Notes under the pieces: model-generated
The model's input: the letters and a program-made list of their open reading frames with translations, nothing else
The model's database searches: none
What the model was told of the DNA's origin: nothing
DNA from: Mucilaginibacter ginkgonis
GTDB lineage: Bacteria; Bacteroidota; Bacteroidia; Sphingobacteriales; Sphingobacteriaceae
DNA length: 64,000 nucleotides
NCBI RefSeq assembly: GCF_009754905.2
Contig: NZ_CP066775.1
Coordinates: 1,488,001-1,552,000, forward strand
Direction of reading: 5' to 3'
Made by a program: the position numbers and the translations under genes
In this document: in pieces, positions 44,337 through 54,035 of the stretch
Layout: every line of letters starts with the position of its first letter
How positions within the stretch are numbered: the stretch's first letter is position 1

Positions 44337-45550
44337 ATGAAAACTACGTTCAGTTTGCTTTTTTATTTAAAGAAGCCAAAAAATTATGAAGACGGGCCTG
44401 TACCCGTTTATTTAAGGATTACGGTAGCCGGTAAAAGATCGGAAACCGCATCAGGCCGCGAATGCCTGCCCTCACTATGGAATGCGCCAAGGGCAGGATG
44501 AAAGGTAACAAAGAAGAAGTTAGATCATTTAATGCCTATCTCGACAACCTGCAATATCAAGTTTACGAGACTCACCGCGTTATGACGGACGCGCGCAAGG
44601 TGATTACAGCAGAAACCCTTAAAAATTCTTTGCTCGGAAAAGGTGACAAACCGCTAATGTTATTGAACATTTTTAAAGACCATAATAGGAAGGTTGCAGC
44701 ACTGATTGGTGACGAGTATGCTTCGGGTACTTTAACGCGTTACGAGACATCTTTGAAGCATACACGGAACTTTTTAGAATGGAAATATCAGGTCCCTGAT
44801 ATAGACATCAAGGAGATAGACCATGATTTTATCACTAGTTATGAATTCTACCTGCGATCCGAGCGGAAATGTGCGAATAACTCTGCTGTAAAGTACATTA
44901 AGAATTTTAAAAAAATTATCAGGATTTGTTTAGCAAGCGGCTGGTTAACTCGCGATCCTTTTTTGAATTATAAGGCAAAAGTAAAACAGGTAGACAGAAC
45001 TTTTCTGAATCAGGAAGAAATTCAATTATTAGCGGATTATACATTTGTTACCGATCGTTTAAACCAGGTCAGGGACACATTTTTATTTTGCTGTTTTACG
45101 GGACTTGCTTATGCAGATGTTCACAAACTCAAGAAATCTGAAATCGTCAAAGGCTTAGACGGGGAAATGTGGATTTACACAAAAAGAAAAAAGACCGATA
45201 CACCAAGCCGCATACCTCTGCTCCCATCGGCTTTAATTATTTTAAACCGTTATGAAGATCACCCTTTTTGCGAAAGCCAAGGAAAAGCATTGCCTGTCTC
45301 ATCTAATCAAAAGATGAATGCATACCTAAAAGAAATAGCAGGCGTTGCGGGTATCAATAAACCATTGACCTTTCATATAGCCAGGCACACCTTTGCAACT
45401 ACTGTAACGCTATCAAATGGTGTTCCAATTGAAAGCGTCAGTAAAATGTTAGGGCATACGAACATTAAGACTACCCAGCATTACGCAAAAATACTTGATC
45501 TGAAAGTTGGAAACGATATGGCTGCTTTAAAAGCAAAATATGCCGGATAA
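44337..45550 (+). pseudogene. Second tyrosine integrase, frameshifted
   Basis: The frame from ATG 44337 encodes the N-terminus (KTTFSLLFYLKKPKNYEDG, ending RECLPSLWNAP...) and stops at 44499-44501. The other frame continues with AKGRMKGNKEEVRSFNAYLDNL to 45550, including HIARHTFAT and TTQHYAK. Joined, it matches the 20408 integrase along its length. One base missing near 44484-44490 explains the break. The catalytic part from 44462 could still be made, but without the N-terminal arm-binding region. Confidence 0.88.
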
Positions 45551-45609
45551 ATCAATTTAATCAGGTTGCTATTCGCAACTTAATTTCCGTAATCATTTAA
45601 GCTACTATT

Positions 45610-46143
45610 ATGAGCGATTTAATAATCAACGAAAATCTTCTTGCAAGCAAGATCTATTATATAAGAAAACAAAAAGTCATGTTGGACAGGGATCTTGCCA
45701 CACTGTATGGTGTCGAAACCAAAGTTTTAAAGCAATCTGTTAAGCGACACGCTAAAAGATTCCCAGTAGATTTTATGTTCGAAATGAGTAGCGATGAATT
45801 CAAAAATTGGAGGTCACAATTTGTGACCTCCAATTCTGATCTAATGGGGTTGCGCTATGCACCCTACTGTTTTACAGAACAAGGCGTCGCAATGCTATCC
45901 AGCATTTTAAATAGCGAGACAGCAATAGAAATAAATATTCAGATAATTCGCCTTTTTACCAAACTGCGTCAGTTGTTAAATGACGAAACTGATTTGAAAA
46001 TTGATGTTGAGCAGATTAAAAGGAAACTGGAGTACCACGATAAAAATATCGAGCTTGTATTTAAGTATCTTGATGAACTTATCGAAAAAAGAAACGTTAA
46101 TCAACCCAGAAAGACAATAGGCTATAAATCTGATGAATTATAA
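45610..46143 (+). CDS. ORF6N-domain protein, copy 2
   Basis: A 177-residue homologue of the protein at 21691: ORF6N domain KIYYIRKQKVMLDRDLATLYGVETKVLKQ, the conserved FTEQGVAMLSSILNS block and a C-terminal helix (about 125-165). It lies 59 bp after the second integrase. The gene looks intact although the integrase is broken. Whether it still has a function is unknown. Confidence 0.88.
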   Translation: MSDLIINENLLASKIYYIRKQKVMLDRDLATLYGVETKVLKQSVKRHAKRFPVDFMFEMSSDEFKNWRSQFVTSNSDLMGLRYAPYCFTEQGVAMLSSILNSETAIEINIQIIRLFTKLRQLLNDETDLKIDVEQIKRKLEYHDKNIELVFKYLDELIEKRNVNQPRKTIGYKSDEL

Positions 46144-46306
46144 ATAACGATAAGGGAGGAAAAATGAACCCAGTCCCAAAATTGCTGAATATCAACTAAA
46201 TACAAAATTCAATTTTACTAATACACGAATTACTCCCTAAGAAATTGTACCTGTTAATCGTATTACGAATTTAAGTATCTAAAGACCAATATTATTGACT
46301 CCTAAG

Positions 46307-46672
46307 TTAGATTTTATTTATTAAACGTTCTATCACCAGCATTAGTGGTTCAAGATCGAACGGCTTTGAAATAAAGTAATCGCAGCCATAACTTCCATTT
46401 TTAATACCCTTGTCCGAGTGTGCTGAAAATATAATTACAGGTATCATGGCATATTCTGATAACGACTTTAGTTTGCTGCAAATTTCACCCCCGTTAAAGC
46501 CAGGCAACAGATAGTCCAATAAAATTAGATCTGGCTTGTGAGCTCGAATAACATTTTCGATATCATTTCCATGATTAAATCCAATTGACTTATACCCCTC
46601 AAACCTGAAAAGTTCATGCAATACATATAGCAGATCAAAATCATCATCAATTATAAGTATCTGTTTTTTCAT
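46307..46672 (-). CDS. Single-domain response regulator
   Basis: A 121-residue receiver domain with the acidic pocket IIDDDFD (about 6-12), phosphoacceptor Asp in LILLDYLLPG (about 53), the Ser in FSAHS (about 83) and Lys in FISKPFD (about 103). There is no output domain, so it acts by protein contact, or as a phosphate relay or sink. The ATG at 46672 is preferred to a GTG 18 bp upstream. First gene outside the tandem integrase region; on the minus strand like the following signalling operon. Confidence 0.9.
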   Translation of the reverse strand: MKKQILIIDDDFDLLYVLHELFRFEGYKSIGFNHGNDIENVIRAHKPDLILLDYLLPGFNGGEICSKLKSLSEYAMIPVIIFSAHSDKGIKNGSYGCDYFISKPFDLEPLMLVIERLINKI

Positions 46673-46887
46673 AGGCGTCTCTTTAAGCACAATTTTAGGC
46701 GAAACAACATTTGATAAATCAGTTTTTAAGTATCTATTGGCGTATTATACTCTATAGGTATTTTAGATAAAAAGTTACCCATAAGATACTCTCTGATAAT
46801 AATAGTGGTCAAAAATAAGACTGTAATTTTTGACAACGGAGGTAGAAACGCTATAATTTTATACGGTAATTACGCAAAATTGGCAGG

Positions 46888-47547
46888 TCAAATCACACCA
46901 TTCAATATGGCAAAACGTATGAGTGCTATTGTGTTGCGCGACCCTGTTTTGTCTATTAGTTGTTGCCTGTGATTTTCCACAGTACGCTTGCTAATGAATA
47001 GCTTATCGGCAACTTCCTGATTGGTGAGCCCTTCAGAGAGATGACTCAATATTTCTGCATCTAAAGATGATATTTCGAGGTTGTGTCCGCTGTCTTGAAT
47101 TACCGTTTCCGGTATGGAAATCAATCGATCTAAAAACCGTTTGGAAAGTTCTGCGCATAAATAATGCCCGTGGTTATAGGTATGATGAATTGCGAACAAT
47201 AGTTCTGCAGCACTAACACTTTTTAGAAGATATCCCCTGGCGCCATTCTTGAAAGCTTTAACAATGTATTTTTCGGAGTCAAGGGCACTAAGGACGATTA
47301 CTTTAATTTCAGGAAATCCTACCGTTAAGCGGGCGGTCAGGTCTATTCCACCTAATAAAGGCATATTTAAATCGGCCAATACGATGTCGGGCTTCGCCCC
47401 CATTTGCAGAAGCTGCAGCACGCCCTCCCCAGTATCAGCCTCTGCGATAATATTAAACGACACATCTTTTTCAAGCATGGCCTTAACGCCCCCTCTCAAA
47501 ATAAGATGGTCATCTGCAAGAATTATATTAATCTGCGGTTTTATCAT
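46888..47547 (-). CDS. LuxR/NarL-type response regulator
   Basis: A 219-residue regulator with a receiver (ADDHLILRGGVKAML..., phosphoacceptor in IVLADLNMP, about residue 60) and a C-terminal LuxR HTH (SHLSEGLTNQEVADKLFISKRTVENHRQQLIDKTG). It activates or represses target genes when phosphorylated. Its start overlaps the stop of the histidine kinase gene by one base, so they form a two-component pair in one operon with the CheB/CheR protein. Confidence 0.95.
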   Translation of the reverse strand: MIKPQINIILADDHLILRGGVKAMLEKDVSFNIIAEADTGEGVLQLLQMGAKPDIVLADLNMPLLGGIDLTARLTVGFPEIKVIVLSALDSEKYIVKAFKNGARGYLLKSVSAAELLFAIHHTYNHGHYLCAELSKRFLDRLISIPETVIQDSGHNLEISSLDAEILSHLSEGLTNQEVADKLFISKRTVENHRQQLIDKTGSRNTIALIRFAILNGVI

Positions 47548-49112
47548 TACGATGGCCTTGTATCCAATGTTACAGCGACGGTGGTGCCCTCACCAGGTTT
47601 AGAGTTGATGACCAATGTACCGTTATACAAGCTTAACCTGTTTTTTATGCGCGACAATCCGGACCCCATTGATATATAATCAGGACCATCTAAAAAACCG
47701 CTTCCGTTATCAGATACACTCAATTCAACTTTTGCGCCCTTTCTTACGTCAATAACAATCAGGCTAGCATTGGCGTGCTTCATTGCGTTATTGACCAATT
47801 CCTGCAATATCCTGAAAATGTTGGTCTCCAATAAAATATCCATGCGCCTTTCAAGCCGACTTAAATTTGTTCTTATAGTTAGATTGGAAGTGGACAAACG
47901 CTTTGCCATCTCATCAATAGTTGTCGGTAATCCAAAATCGGTTAATATTGACGGTGCCAGTTCAAAAGAAATATTGCGCGTTTCGCGGGTGGCCATAGCC
48001 AATAGATCAGACACTTCCTTTATAACTTCGTCAGGCCGTTCCGCATCAAGTACAAGTTCTAATTTAAGCCTTATGCCATAAAGTAACTGACTCACACTAT
48101 CATGAAGGGCATCGCTAATTCGTATCCGTTCATTCTCTTCGGCATCTACAGTGGCCAGGGCTATATTTCTTTGTTGTTCGCGCTTAATTCGTTGTGCTTC
48201 TTCTTCTAAATTCTTTCTTAAGGTAATGTCTGTCATTGTACCTATAAACCTATCAGATTGATGTTTTCCAGTATGAACATGACCTCTGATATTTACAAAA
48301 CAGTCTTTGGTTATTTTGTTGCTAAAACGGCATTCAATGTTAATTTCTTGTTTATGAATTATTGCATTTCTAAACGCTTTATCCACGCTTTGTTTGTCTT
48401 CCGGATTAATAAGGTTAATGAACGATTGGTACTTGCCGTCAAACTTCGGTCCGGGTAGGCCGCATATCTTTAAGTTAGATTCATCAAGATGAAATATCAT
48501 CGTGTCCGCGTTTAAATCCCACGTACCTGAAGACGATGCTTCTAAAGCCAGTTCTAACCGTTCTTTTGTTTTAGACAAGTCATTTTCTGTTTTTACCCGC
48601 TCAGTTATGTCTATTACGGCAATGTCACATTGCAAAGGAAGTGATCGCACGGGCTGAATGGCTATACCCTCCATTTGAACGTAAAAGTCGCCTTGCCTGG
48701 CCGAATTAATTTTTAATTGGCAGCTTTGTTTTTCGCCGCTGCTAAGCATTTTCCGCAAAAATATATGGTAAATATCGCGATGGTCTTCTGTAACAAAGCT
48801 TTGTAGTCTTTTACCCACAACCACGCCACGCGCGACACCTAAAAGGTTAACTCCAGCGTTATTCACCTCCGTAACTAATCCGTTTTTATCTAAAATATAG
48901 TAACCTATAGGCGCCAGGTCATAAATACCTGAAAACTTAATTTGTTGCAGTTCAAGTTTTTCGTTAGCAATTCTAAGCTCATCATTTTGCATCTCAAGCT
49001 CGGCCTGGTGCAAATGCAGATCTTCTAATACTTTTTGTAAACGAACCTCATTGGATGTTAGCTCCTTTGACTTTTCCGTTGCAGCAACTTGCCCTTTTTT
49101 AGACATCGGCAC
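47547..49112 (-). CDS. PAS-domain histidine kinase (HisKA_3 type)
   Basis: A 521-residue cytoplasmic kinase without membrane helices. An N-terminal coiled coil (15-55) is followed by PAS domains (about 60-175 and 185-300), the HisKA_3 motif ISDALHDSVSQLLYG (phospho-His about 337) and the ATPase domain with N box LQELVNNAMKHA and G1 VSDNGSGFLDG. It should phosphorylate the LuxR regulator encoded directly downstream. It overlaps the CheB/CheR gene by 14 bp, so signals to it may come from that protein. Confidence 0.94.
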   Translation of the reverse strand: MPMSKKGQVAATEKSKELTSNEVRLQKVLEDLHLHQAELEMQNDELRIANEKLELQQIKFSGIYDLAPIGYYILDKNGLVTEVNNAGVNLLGVARGVVVGKRLQSFVTEDHRDIYHIFLRKMLSSGEKQSCQLKINSARQGDFYVQMEGIAIQPVRSLPLQCDIAVIDITERVKTENDLSKTKERLELALEASSSGTWDLNADTMIFHLDESNLKICGLPGPKFDGKYQSFINLINPEDKQSVDKAFRNAIIHKQEINIECRFSNKITKDCFVNIRGHVHTGKHQSDRFIGTMTDITLRKNLEEEAQRIKREQQRNIALATVDAEENERIRISDALHDSVSQLLYGIRLKLELVLDAERPDEVIKEVSDLLAMATRETRNISFELAPSILTDFGLPTTIDEMAKRLSTSNLTIRTNLSRLERRMDILLETNIFRILQELVNNAMKHANASLIVIDVRKGAKVELSVSDNGSGFLDGPDYISMGSGLSRIKNRLSLYNGTLVINSKPGEGTTVAVTLDTRPS

Positions 49113-52044
49113 CTATTTTTAGAACTACAATAGGGGTGGTATTTATGTCGCCGAAAAATGGTGTGGCAGTTAATAAAAATTTAGTCTGAACCGGATTTTT
49201 AATGCTGATAGTTGCTTCCTTAACGCTGTGGTTTGCTATTGCAGACTGCATTAGTTTTGCAGGCTCGTCAGACTTCCAAAGCTTTTTAAAAAACGCTGCC
49301 CCATTTTGATTTTTAAGTTCATTGTGTTTAACGCCCAAAATCTTCAAGGTTGCGGCATTAAAATCCAAAACCTCAAGGGTATCGCTAAACCTTATGATGG
49401 CGTCAGATAATCCATCTGTTAGTGTGTGGGCGTAATTTTCAAGCATATCCAGCTTTGACTGCATTTGCTTAAAATCTGTAATAAGCGTTAAGGTCAAAAC
49501 CGCGCCGGAGATATAGTTATCTAAAGTTCTGTAAGGCATAATGCGCACCCTATACCATTCGTTATCTTTTGTACGTATGTCTGAAACCTTGATCGCGAGT
49601 TTATCTATCACCTCTCTGATGTCGTGTTCATTGATAGGCTCCTCAAAATTTGATACTACGTGGCTGATAGGTCGGCCTATATCGCTTGCTATCAAATTGA
49701 AAAGTATGCGAACCTGTGGAGTATAGCGTAGGATGTTTAAATCGTTGTCTAAAAACAATGTCGATACCTCTGTTGCCTCTAAAAGATTTTTCATATCATT
49801 ATTAAGCCGCGTAAGCTCTTCGGCTTTTAAATGATACTGGCTGTTCACAGTCATTAATTCTTCGTTTAAAGACTGCATCTCTTCTTTAGTAGTTAAAGAC
49901 TCTTCGTTGGTGCTTTGCAGTTCTTCATTAGCACTTTGCAACTCCTCATTACTTAATCGTAATTTCTCAATCGAGTTTTCCATGCCCTCTACTGTCGATG
50001 ATAACTGTTGTTTAGTGTATATCAGTTCTTTTTTCAACTCTTCAGCAGCTATATCCACAGAAGAGGCTGCGCTTTTTGCCAACTTTACATTGTGGCTTTG
50101 CAAACCAAGATCTTCGAAAGAGATCAATAAAAGATGATGCTCCCCCCCATCTTTTATTGCAGCAGCTTTTATTGTTACCAAGCGCAACTGGTCATCAAGG
50201 TTAAATTTAACAACCTCAGCTGTAACAGCTTTGTCAGTCTTAAGAGCTTCTTGCATCAGCATGGTTAACGGATATCTCAACTCTTCCCTGGCTAATCGTA
50301 AAATATTATTGATCATATTTTCACCTCGGGGCAACTCTAAAAATTTGCTTGTATTGCCATTGTTATAAAGAATATCCCCTTTTTCATTAACCAATACAGA
50401 CGCCGGTAAAATCTTATCGATCAAAGCCTGTGTAAAAATCTCCCTCACCCCTTTTTTTTGCACGGGAGCAACAATTTCATCTTTGGTCTTTTCGTGATTT
50501 TGCTTAGCGGGGTGCGACGGGAACTCTATCATGTTACTTAACATTACACTGCCCTCCAATCTTTTAAATATCTTCCACTTGGGATCTGCAGGCTTAAACA
50601 TCTCAGAGAAACCGCCAATAGTTTCAGCGGGCCCCATAAACATTAATCCTGCGGGGTTAAGCGCGTAGCAAAATAAGGGTATAACTTTTTTCTGTAACTC
50701 CGGCGTAAAGTAAATCAGCATGTTACGGCAACACAACAGATCGAGTTTTATAAACGGCGGATCCTTAATAAGATTTTGCTGCGCAAAAACCACAATTTCC
50801 CGTAGATTTTTTTTTACTCGATAGCCCTCTTCTTCTTTCGTAAAAAAGTTCTCTAAACGTTGCTCAGATACTTCAGACACAATATTGCCGCGATATCTGC
50901 CCGACCGGGCATGTTCAAGAGCAATGGGGTCGAGATCCGTTGCATAAATCTGCAAATCTGGCGGCACCTTAAGGTCTAATTCCTTAATAACTTCTTTAAT
51001 GATAATCGCAACTGAGTATGCTTCCTCCCCCGTCGAACAGCCCGCAATCCAAACCCTAAATTTATCTTTCCCATTATCTGCCTTAAGCTTATCTTTAATA
51101 AGCGTTTTAAGAGAGTCAAAAGCAGCGGCATCTCTAAAAAACTTAGTTACCCCAATCAGTAATTCTCCAAACAACGTATCTATCTCGTCTGGGTTGTCTT
51201 GCAGGTAATCTGCGTACTGGCCATAATCTGTAAATTGAAAAAGTGCAAGCCGCCTATCTATACGCCTGGCAATAGTGCTTTTTTTGTATAACGAAAAATC
51301 ATTACCGGTTTGCGAACGCAGAAACATAAGGATCTTCTGCATGGCGTTAGTTGTCTTTAAAGACATTTTTGTATCCTCACCCGTCTCTTCGGCAATGGCT
51401 GGATGGTTTAAATATTGAATGATCTTTAACGGAATCTCTTCCGGCGCAAGTACATAATCTATTAGGTTTGTGTCGATGGCGGCACTTGGCATGCTAGGAT
51501 AATCAGCAGTTTCTGGGTCTTGGGCAATGGTTAATCCAAGGTTTTCTTTGATCATCCGTATACCGGTTTCTCCGTCAGAACCCATTCCTGACAACACTAC
51601 TGCAACTGCCCTGTTCCATTGATCGTTGGCGAGACTTTGAAAAAAATAGTCGATTGGTTGACGGATGCCTTGCGGTTTAGATGCTTTCATCAACAGTAAT
51701 TTCCTACTGTGGATGCCCATATCTTTATTAGATGGGATAATGTAAACATGATTTGCTGCTACAAGCATGCCGTCTGTAGCTTCTATAACCGGCAATGGCG
51801 TAAACCTGCGCATTACCTCAGTAAGTTCACTTTTATGGCTTGGGTCAAGGTGCATTACTACAACAATAGCCATTCCGCTGTCAATTGGCATCTGCGAGAA
51901 AAATTTCTCGAAAGCGGGGAAAGACCCTGCCGATCCACCTATTGCAATTATGGGAAAAGAACTTGTTTTCACCGTTTTGCCAGAACCCGATACTTTTGAC
52001 GTAACAGAGATCTCGGGAGACACGGCTTTTCGCTTGTGAACCAT
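49099..52044 (-). CDS. CheB/CheR fusion protein with PAS domains
   Basis: A 981-residue fusion. CheB methylesterase (about 30-215): IAIGGSAGSFPAF with the Ser, HLDPSHKS with the His, GMGSDGETG with the Asp. CheR methyltransferase (about 235-500): FRVWIAGCSTGEEAYS binding SAM, and LLCCRNMLIYF. Then a PAS-like unit, a long coiled coil (about 690-760, repeats of SNEELQSANEELQS) and two PAS-like domains to the end. No receiver domain is fused. In other bacteria such fusions feed kinases outside chemotaxis; no chemoreceptor gene is near. Overlaps the kinase gene. Confidence 0.95.
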   Translation of the reverse strand: MVHKRKAVSPEISVTSKVSGSGKTVKTSSFPIIAIGGSAGSFPAFEKFFSQMPIDSGMAIVVVMHLDPSHKSELTEVMRRFTPLPVIEATDGMLVAANHVYIIPSNKDMGIHSRKLLLMKASKPQGIRQPIDYFFQSLANDQWNRAVAVVLSGMGSDGETGIRMIKENLGLTIAQDPETADYPSMPSAAIDTNLIDYVLAPEEIPLKIIQYLNHPAIAEETGEDTKMSLKTTNAMQKILMFLRSQTGNDFSLYKKSTIARRIDRRLALFQFTDYGQYADYLQDNPDEIDTLFGELLIGVTKFFRDAAAFDSLKTLIKDKLKADNGKDKFRVWIAGCSTGEEAYSVAIIIKEVIKELDLKVPPDLQIYATDLDPIALEHARSGRYRGNIVSEVSEQRLENFFTKEEEGYRVKKNLREIVVFAQQNLIKDPPFIKLDLLCCRNMLIYFTPELQKKVIPLFCYALNPAGLMFMGPAETIGGFSEMFKPADPKWKIFKRLEGSVMLSNMIEFPSHPAKQNHEKTKDEIVAPVQKKGVREIFTQALIDKILPASVLVNEKGDILYNNGNTSKFLELPRGENMINNILRLAREELRYPLTMLMQEALKTDKAVTAEVVKFNLDDQLRLVTIKAAAIKDGGEHHLLLISFEDLGLQSHNVKLAKSAASSVDIAAEELKKELIYTKQQLSSTVEGMENSIEKLRLSNEELQSANEELQSTNEESLTTKEEMQSLNEELMTVNSQYHLKAEELTRLNNDMKNLLEATEVSTLFLDNDLNILRYTPQVRILFNLIASDIGRPISHVVSNFEEPINEHDIREVIDKLAIKVSDIRTKDNEWYRVRIMPYRTLDNYISGAVLTLTLITDFKQMQSKLDMLENYAHTLTDGLSDAIIRFSDTLEVLDFNAATLKILGVKHNELKNQNGAAFFKKLWKSDEPAKLMQSAIANHSVKEATISIKNPVQTKFLLTATPFFGDINTTPIVVLKIGADV

Positions 52045-52173
52045 AAATAGGCAGGTGTAATGATTGGTTTCTAAAGTTACTCTTTTGAATGGAAGTAACT
52101 GCTAAAAGAACATCAATCCTTAATATGGTTTTGATAGATGTTAAAGCTTTTATCTAAGCGTGGCCGGTAGCTG

Positions 52174-52695
52174 TTAAATAGTGTGGCGTGCCGCTATTTG
52201 CAGCAGAAGCTTACGATCGCCATTAGATTCATCGATACTCTGCAAGAGCAGTTGATCTATTTCTTTTGACTTAAACCCTTTTGCAACCATTTTAAGTAAG
52301 CGAAAAGAGGTAGCTTCTACGCTTTCTATAACAGAAAGATAAAATATAATAGAAAGATCGCGCAAACTTTGTTGGTCTTTATTTTCAAAAACAGCGGTAA
52401 ATCCCTCTTCTATAAAGTTGGTTAGGTCACCACATTCTGACAAGTCAGCCTCTTTATCAAGCGTTAAATAGATCTTCCTCATACGCGCAATTTGTTTTTG
52501 AACGTCCTGAAGTGTTTCTGCTATCGCGAATTTCAGGTCGTTAAATTCAGATTGGTCTTCCAGTTCGGGCAGCCGTTCAAGCAAATGCACCTTTACACAA
52601 AAAACACGGTTCAAATGCTTGACAAAAAACCGGTTACGCTGTATAACGTCAAGTGCAAGGCCGGATGGTGGCATTTGGTCAGATTGGTTATTCAT
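52174..52695 (-). CDS. DUF892 (YciE/YciF-like) ferritin-like protein
   Basis: A 173-residue, mainly helical protein. Segments HLNRVFCVKVHLLERLPELEDQS and LKFAIAETLQDVQKQIARMRKIY fit the DUF892 family, usually a ferritin-like four-helix protein linked to stress; VIESVEATSFRLLKMVAKG is the later helix pair. Some metal ligands of ferritins are not obvious here, so an iron role is uncertain. It lies between CheB/CheR and the desaturase on the same strand. Confidence 0.75.
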   Translation of the reverse strand: MNNQSDQMPPSGLALDVIQRNRFFVKHLNRVFCVKVHLLERLPELEDQSEFNDLKFAIAETLQDVQKQIARMRKIYLTLDKEADLSECGDLTNFIEEGFTAVFENKDQQSLRDLSIIFYLSVIESVEATSFRLLKMVAKGFKSKEIDQLLLQSIDESNGDRKLLLQIAARHTI

Positions 52696-52715
52696 TGGGG
52701 TCGAATTGCAATAGG

Positions 52716-53819
52716 TTATTTATGAAATGTATTTATAGCGATCTTTTTCTGCTTGTGCGGCAAAAAGTATTCTTCATAGAACTGCTTCTTATTATCATGG
52801 TATTTTGTAACTACCCCAAGCATGCTCATTAACTTGATGTAATACCAAGCCAGATCGATCTGATGTGGCTGAAACCCACTGCGCGCACTCTTTGGGTACA
52901 AGTGATGGTTATTGTGCCATTCACCCGCCACATAACCGGGCCATAGTTGATTTATAGAATTATCAGTATTATTATAATCAGTTCCCTCACGCTGCTTTTC
53001 CTCTCCTTTGGCATGGCCCTCATAATTGAACGTCCTTACGCCGACAGCCCAGAAACCCGCGGCGCCAAAGAGGCTTACGGCAAGCGCGTTGCCGCCCATC
53101 ACAAAAAATACGCCATACCAAAATGCCCAGTTGAGCACCCACGATAGCACCGCACGGGCAGGATGTGCGTAAGATCCCCATATTTTATATTGCTCAAATG
53201 AATTGGCCTTAATGCCGGTATGGTTCATTAATTTAACTACTCGCCAGTAATCATTGGCCGACAGATCCTTTGCTATGGGCTGGTGATTAACATCAGCTAA
53301 AAAGCAATACAAAAATCCGGCTTTAGCATTGTAAGGGTCGCCCGGTTTGTCTGATTTTGCGTGGTGCACATGATGAGAAACGGCATATATCTCTTCGGGT
53401 ATTACATTAATGGTTAGATTTTGGGTAATGAACCGCCAGAAGCTATTGCGAAATTTGTATGCGCCGTGAGTGCAGTAGCGATGGTGCCAAATAGTGCCAT
53501 GCGTTCCCATTACTATCATCCCATATAAAAAGGCGGCTAAAATTGTACCCCAGCTCAGATAAAAAAACAAAAACGCAACAAAAAAGCACGATAGTAAAAT
53601 CACCTTCATCCAGCTGAAAAATGGCAGCCAGTTTTTTTTAGAACGAAAAACGTTTAACCGTCTAAAAAACTCAGACCATATTTGCCTTTTAGAAGGCGTA
53701 ATTAATTCCCCGCGGGCATCTGCCCAACCATACGCAGGGACTTGTAATACATGGTCAAAAAACGGCATCACATGATGGTTAAAGAGTAGACTATTGCCTA
53801 ATTCAAATTTATGTATGCA
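52716..53819 (-). CDS. Membrane fatty acid (acyl-CoA) desaturase
   Basis: Introduces a double bond into acyl chains at the membrane with a di-iron centre. From the ATG at 53819 it has 367 residues. The three His boxes are HHRYCTH (about 128), SHHVHH (about 166) and HNNHH (about 290), in the usual acyl-CoA desaturase spacing, with hydrophobic helices in between. An ATG 27 bp further up is possible. Adjustment of membrane fluidity under stress is the usual role. Confidence 0.93.
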   Translation of the reverse strand, partial: CIHKFELGNSLLFNHHVMPFFDHVLQVPAYGWADARGELITPSKRQIWSEFFRRLNVFRSKKNWLPFFSWMKVILLSCFFVAFLFFYLSWGTILAAFLYGMIVMGTHGTIWHHRYCTHGAYKFRNSFWRFITQNLTINVIPEEIYAVSHHVHHAKSDKPGDPYNAKAGFLYCFLADVNHQPIAKDLSANDYWRVVKLMNHTGIKANSFEQYKIWGSYAHPARAVLSWVLNWAFWYGVFFVMGGNALAVSLFGAAGFWAVGVRTFNYEGHAKGEEKQREGTDYNNTDNSINQLWPGYVAGEWHNNHHLYPKSARSGFQPHQIDLAWYYIKLMSMLGVVTKYHDNKKQFYEEYFLPHKQKKIAINTFHK

Positions 53820-54035
53820 CATTTTTATTCCCGTGTGTAAACCCACCTTTCAGGTGGTGGTTTTTACGCTATATATGGTCGAAACTCTTGAAATGAAACA
53901 GATCGATTTAGCAGGGGTTGTAATGATATATCCGCCTCAAATTAGCCAGCATCTTTGCTGCAAAACCCCGATTTTAAAATAACCATCACAACATTGTTGC
54001 AATGGTTTTCATACTACTTTTTAAATAAGCACACC

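Noticed and set aside
46144-46306. A third copy of the att core closing the second integrase module
   Set aside because: The 17-mer or a clear variant was not found between the ORF6N gene and the response regulator.
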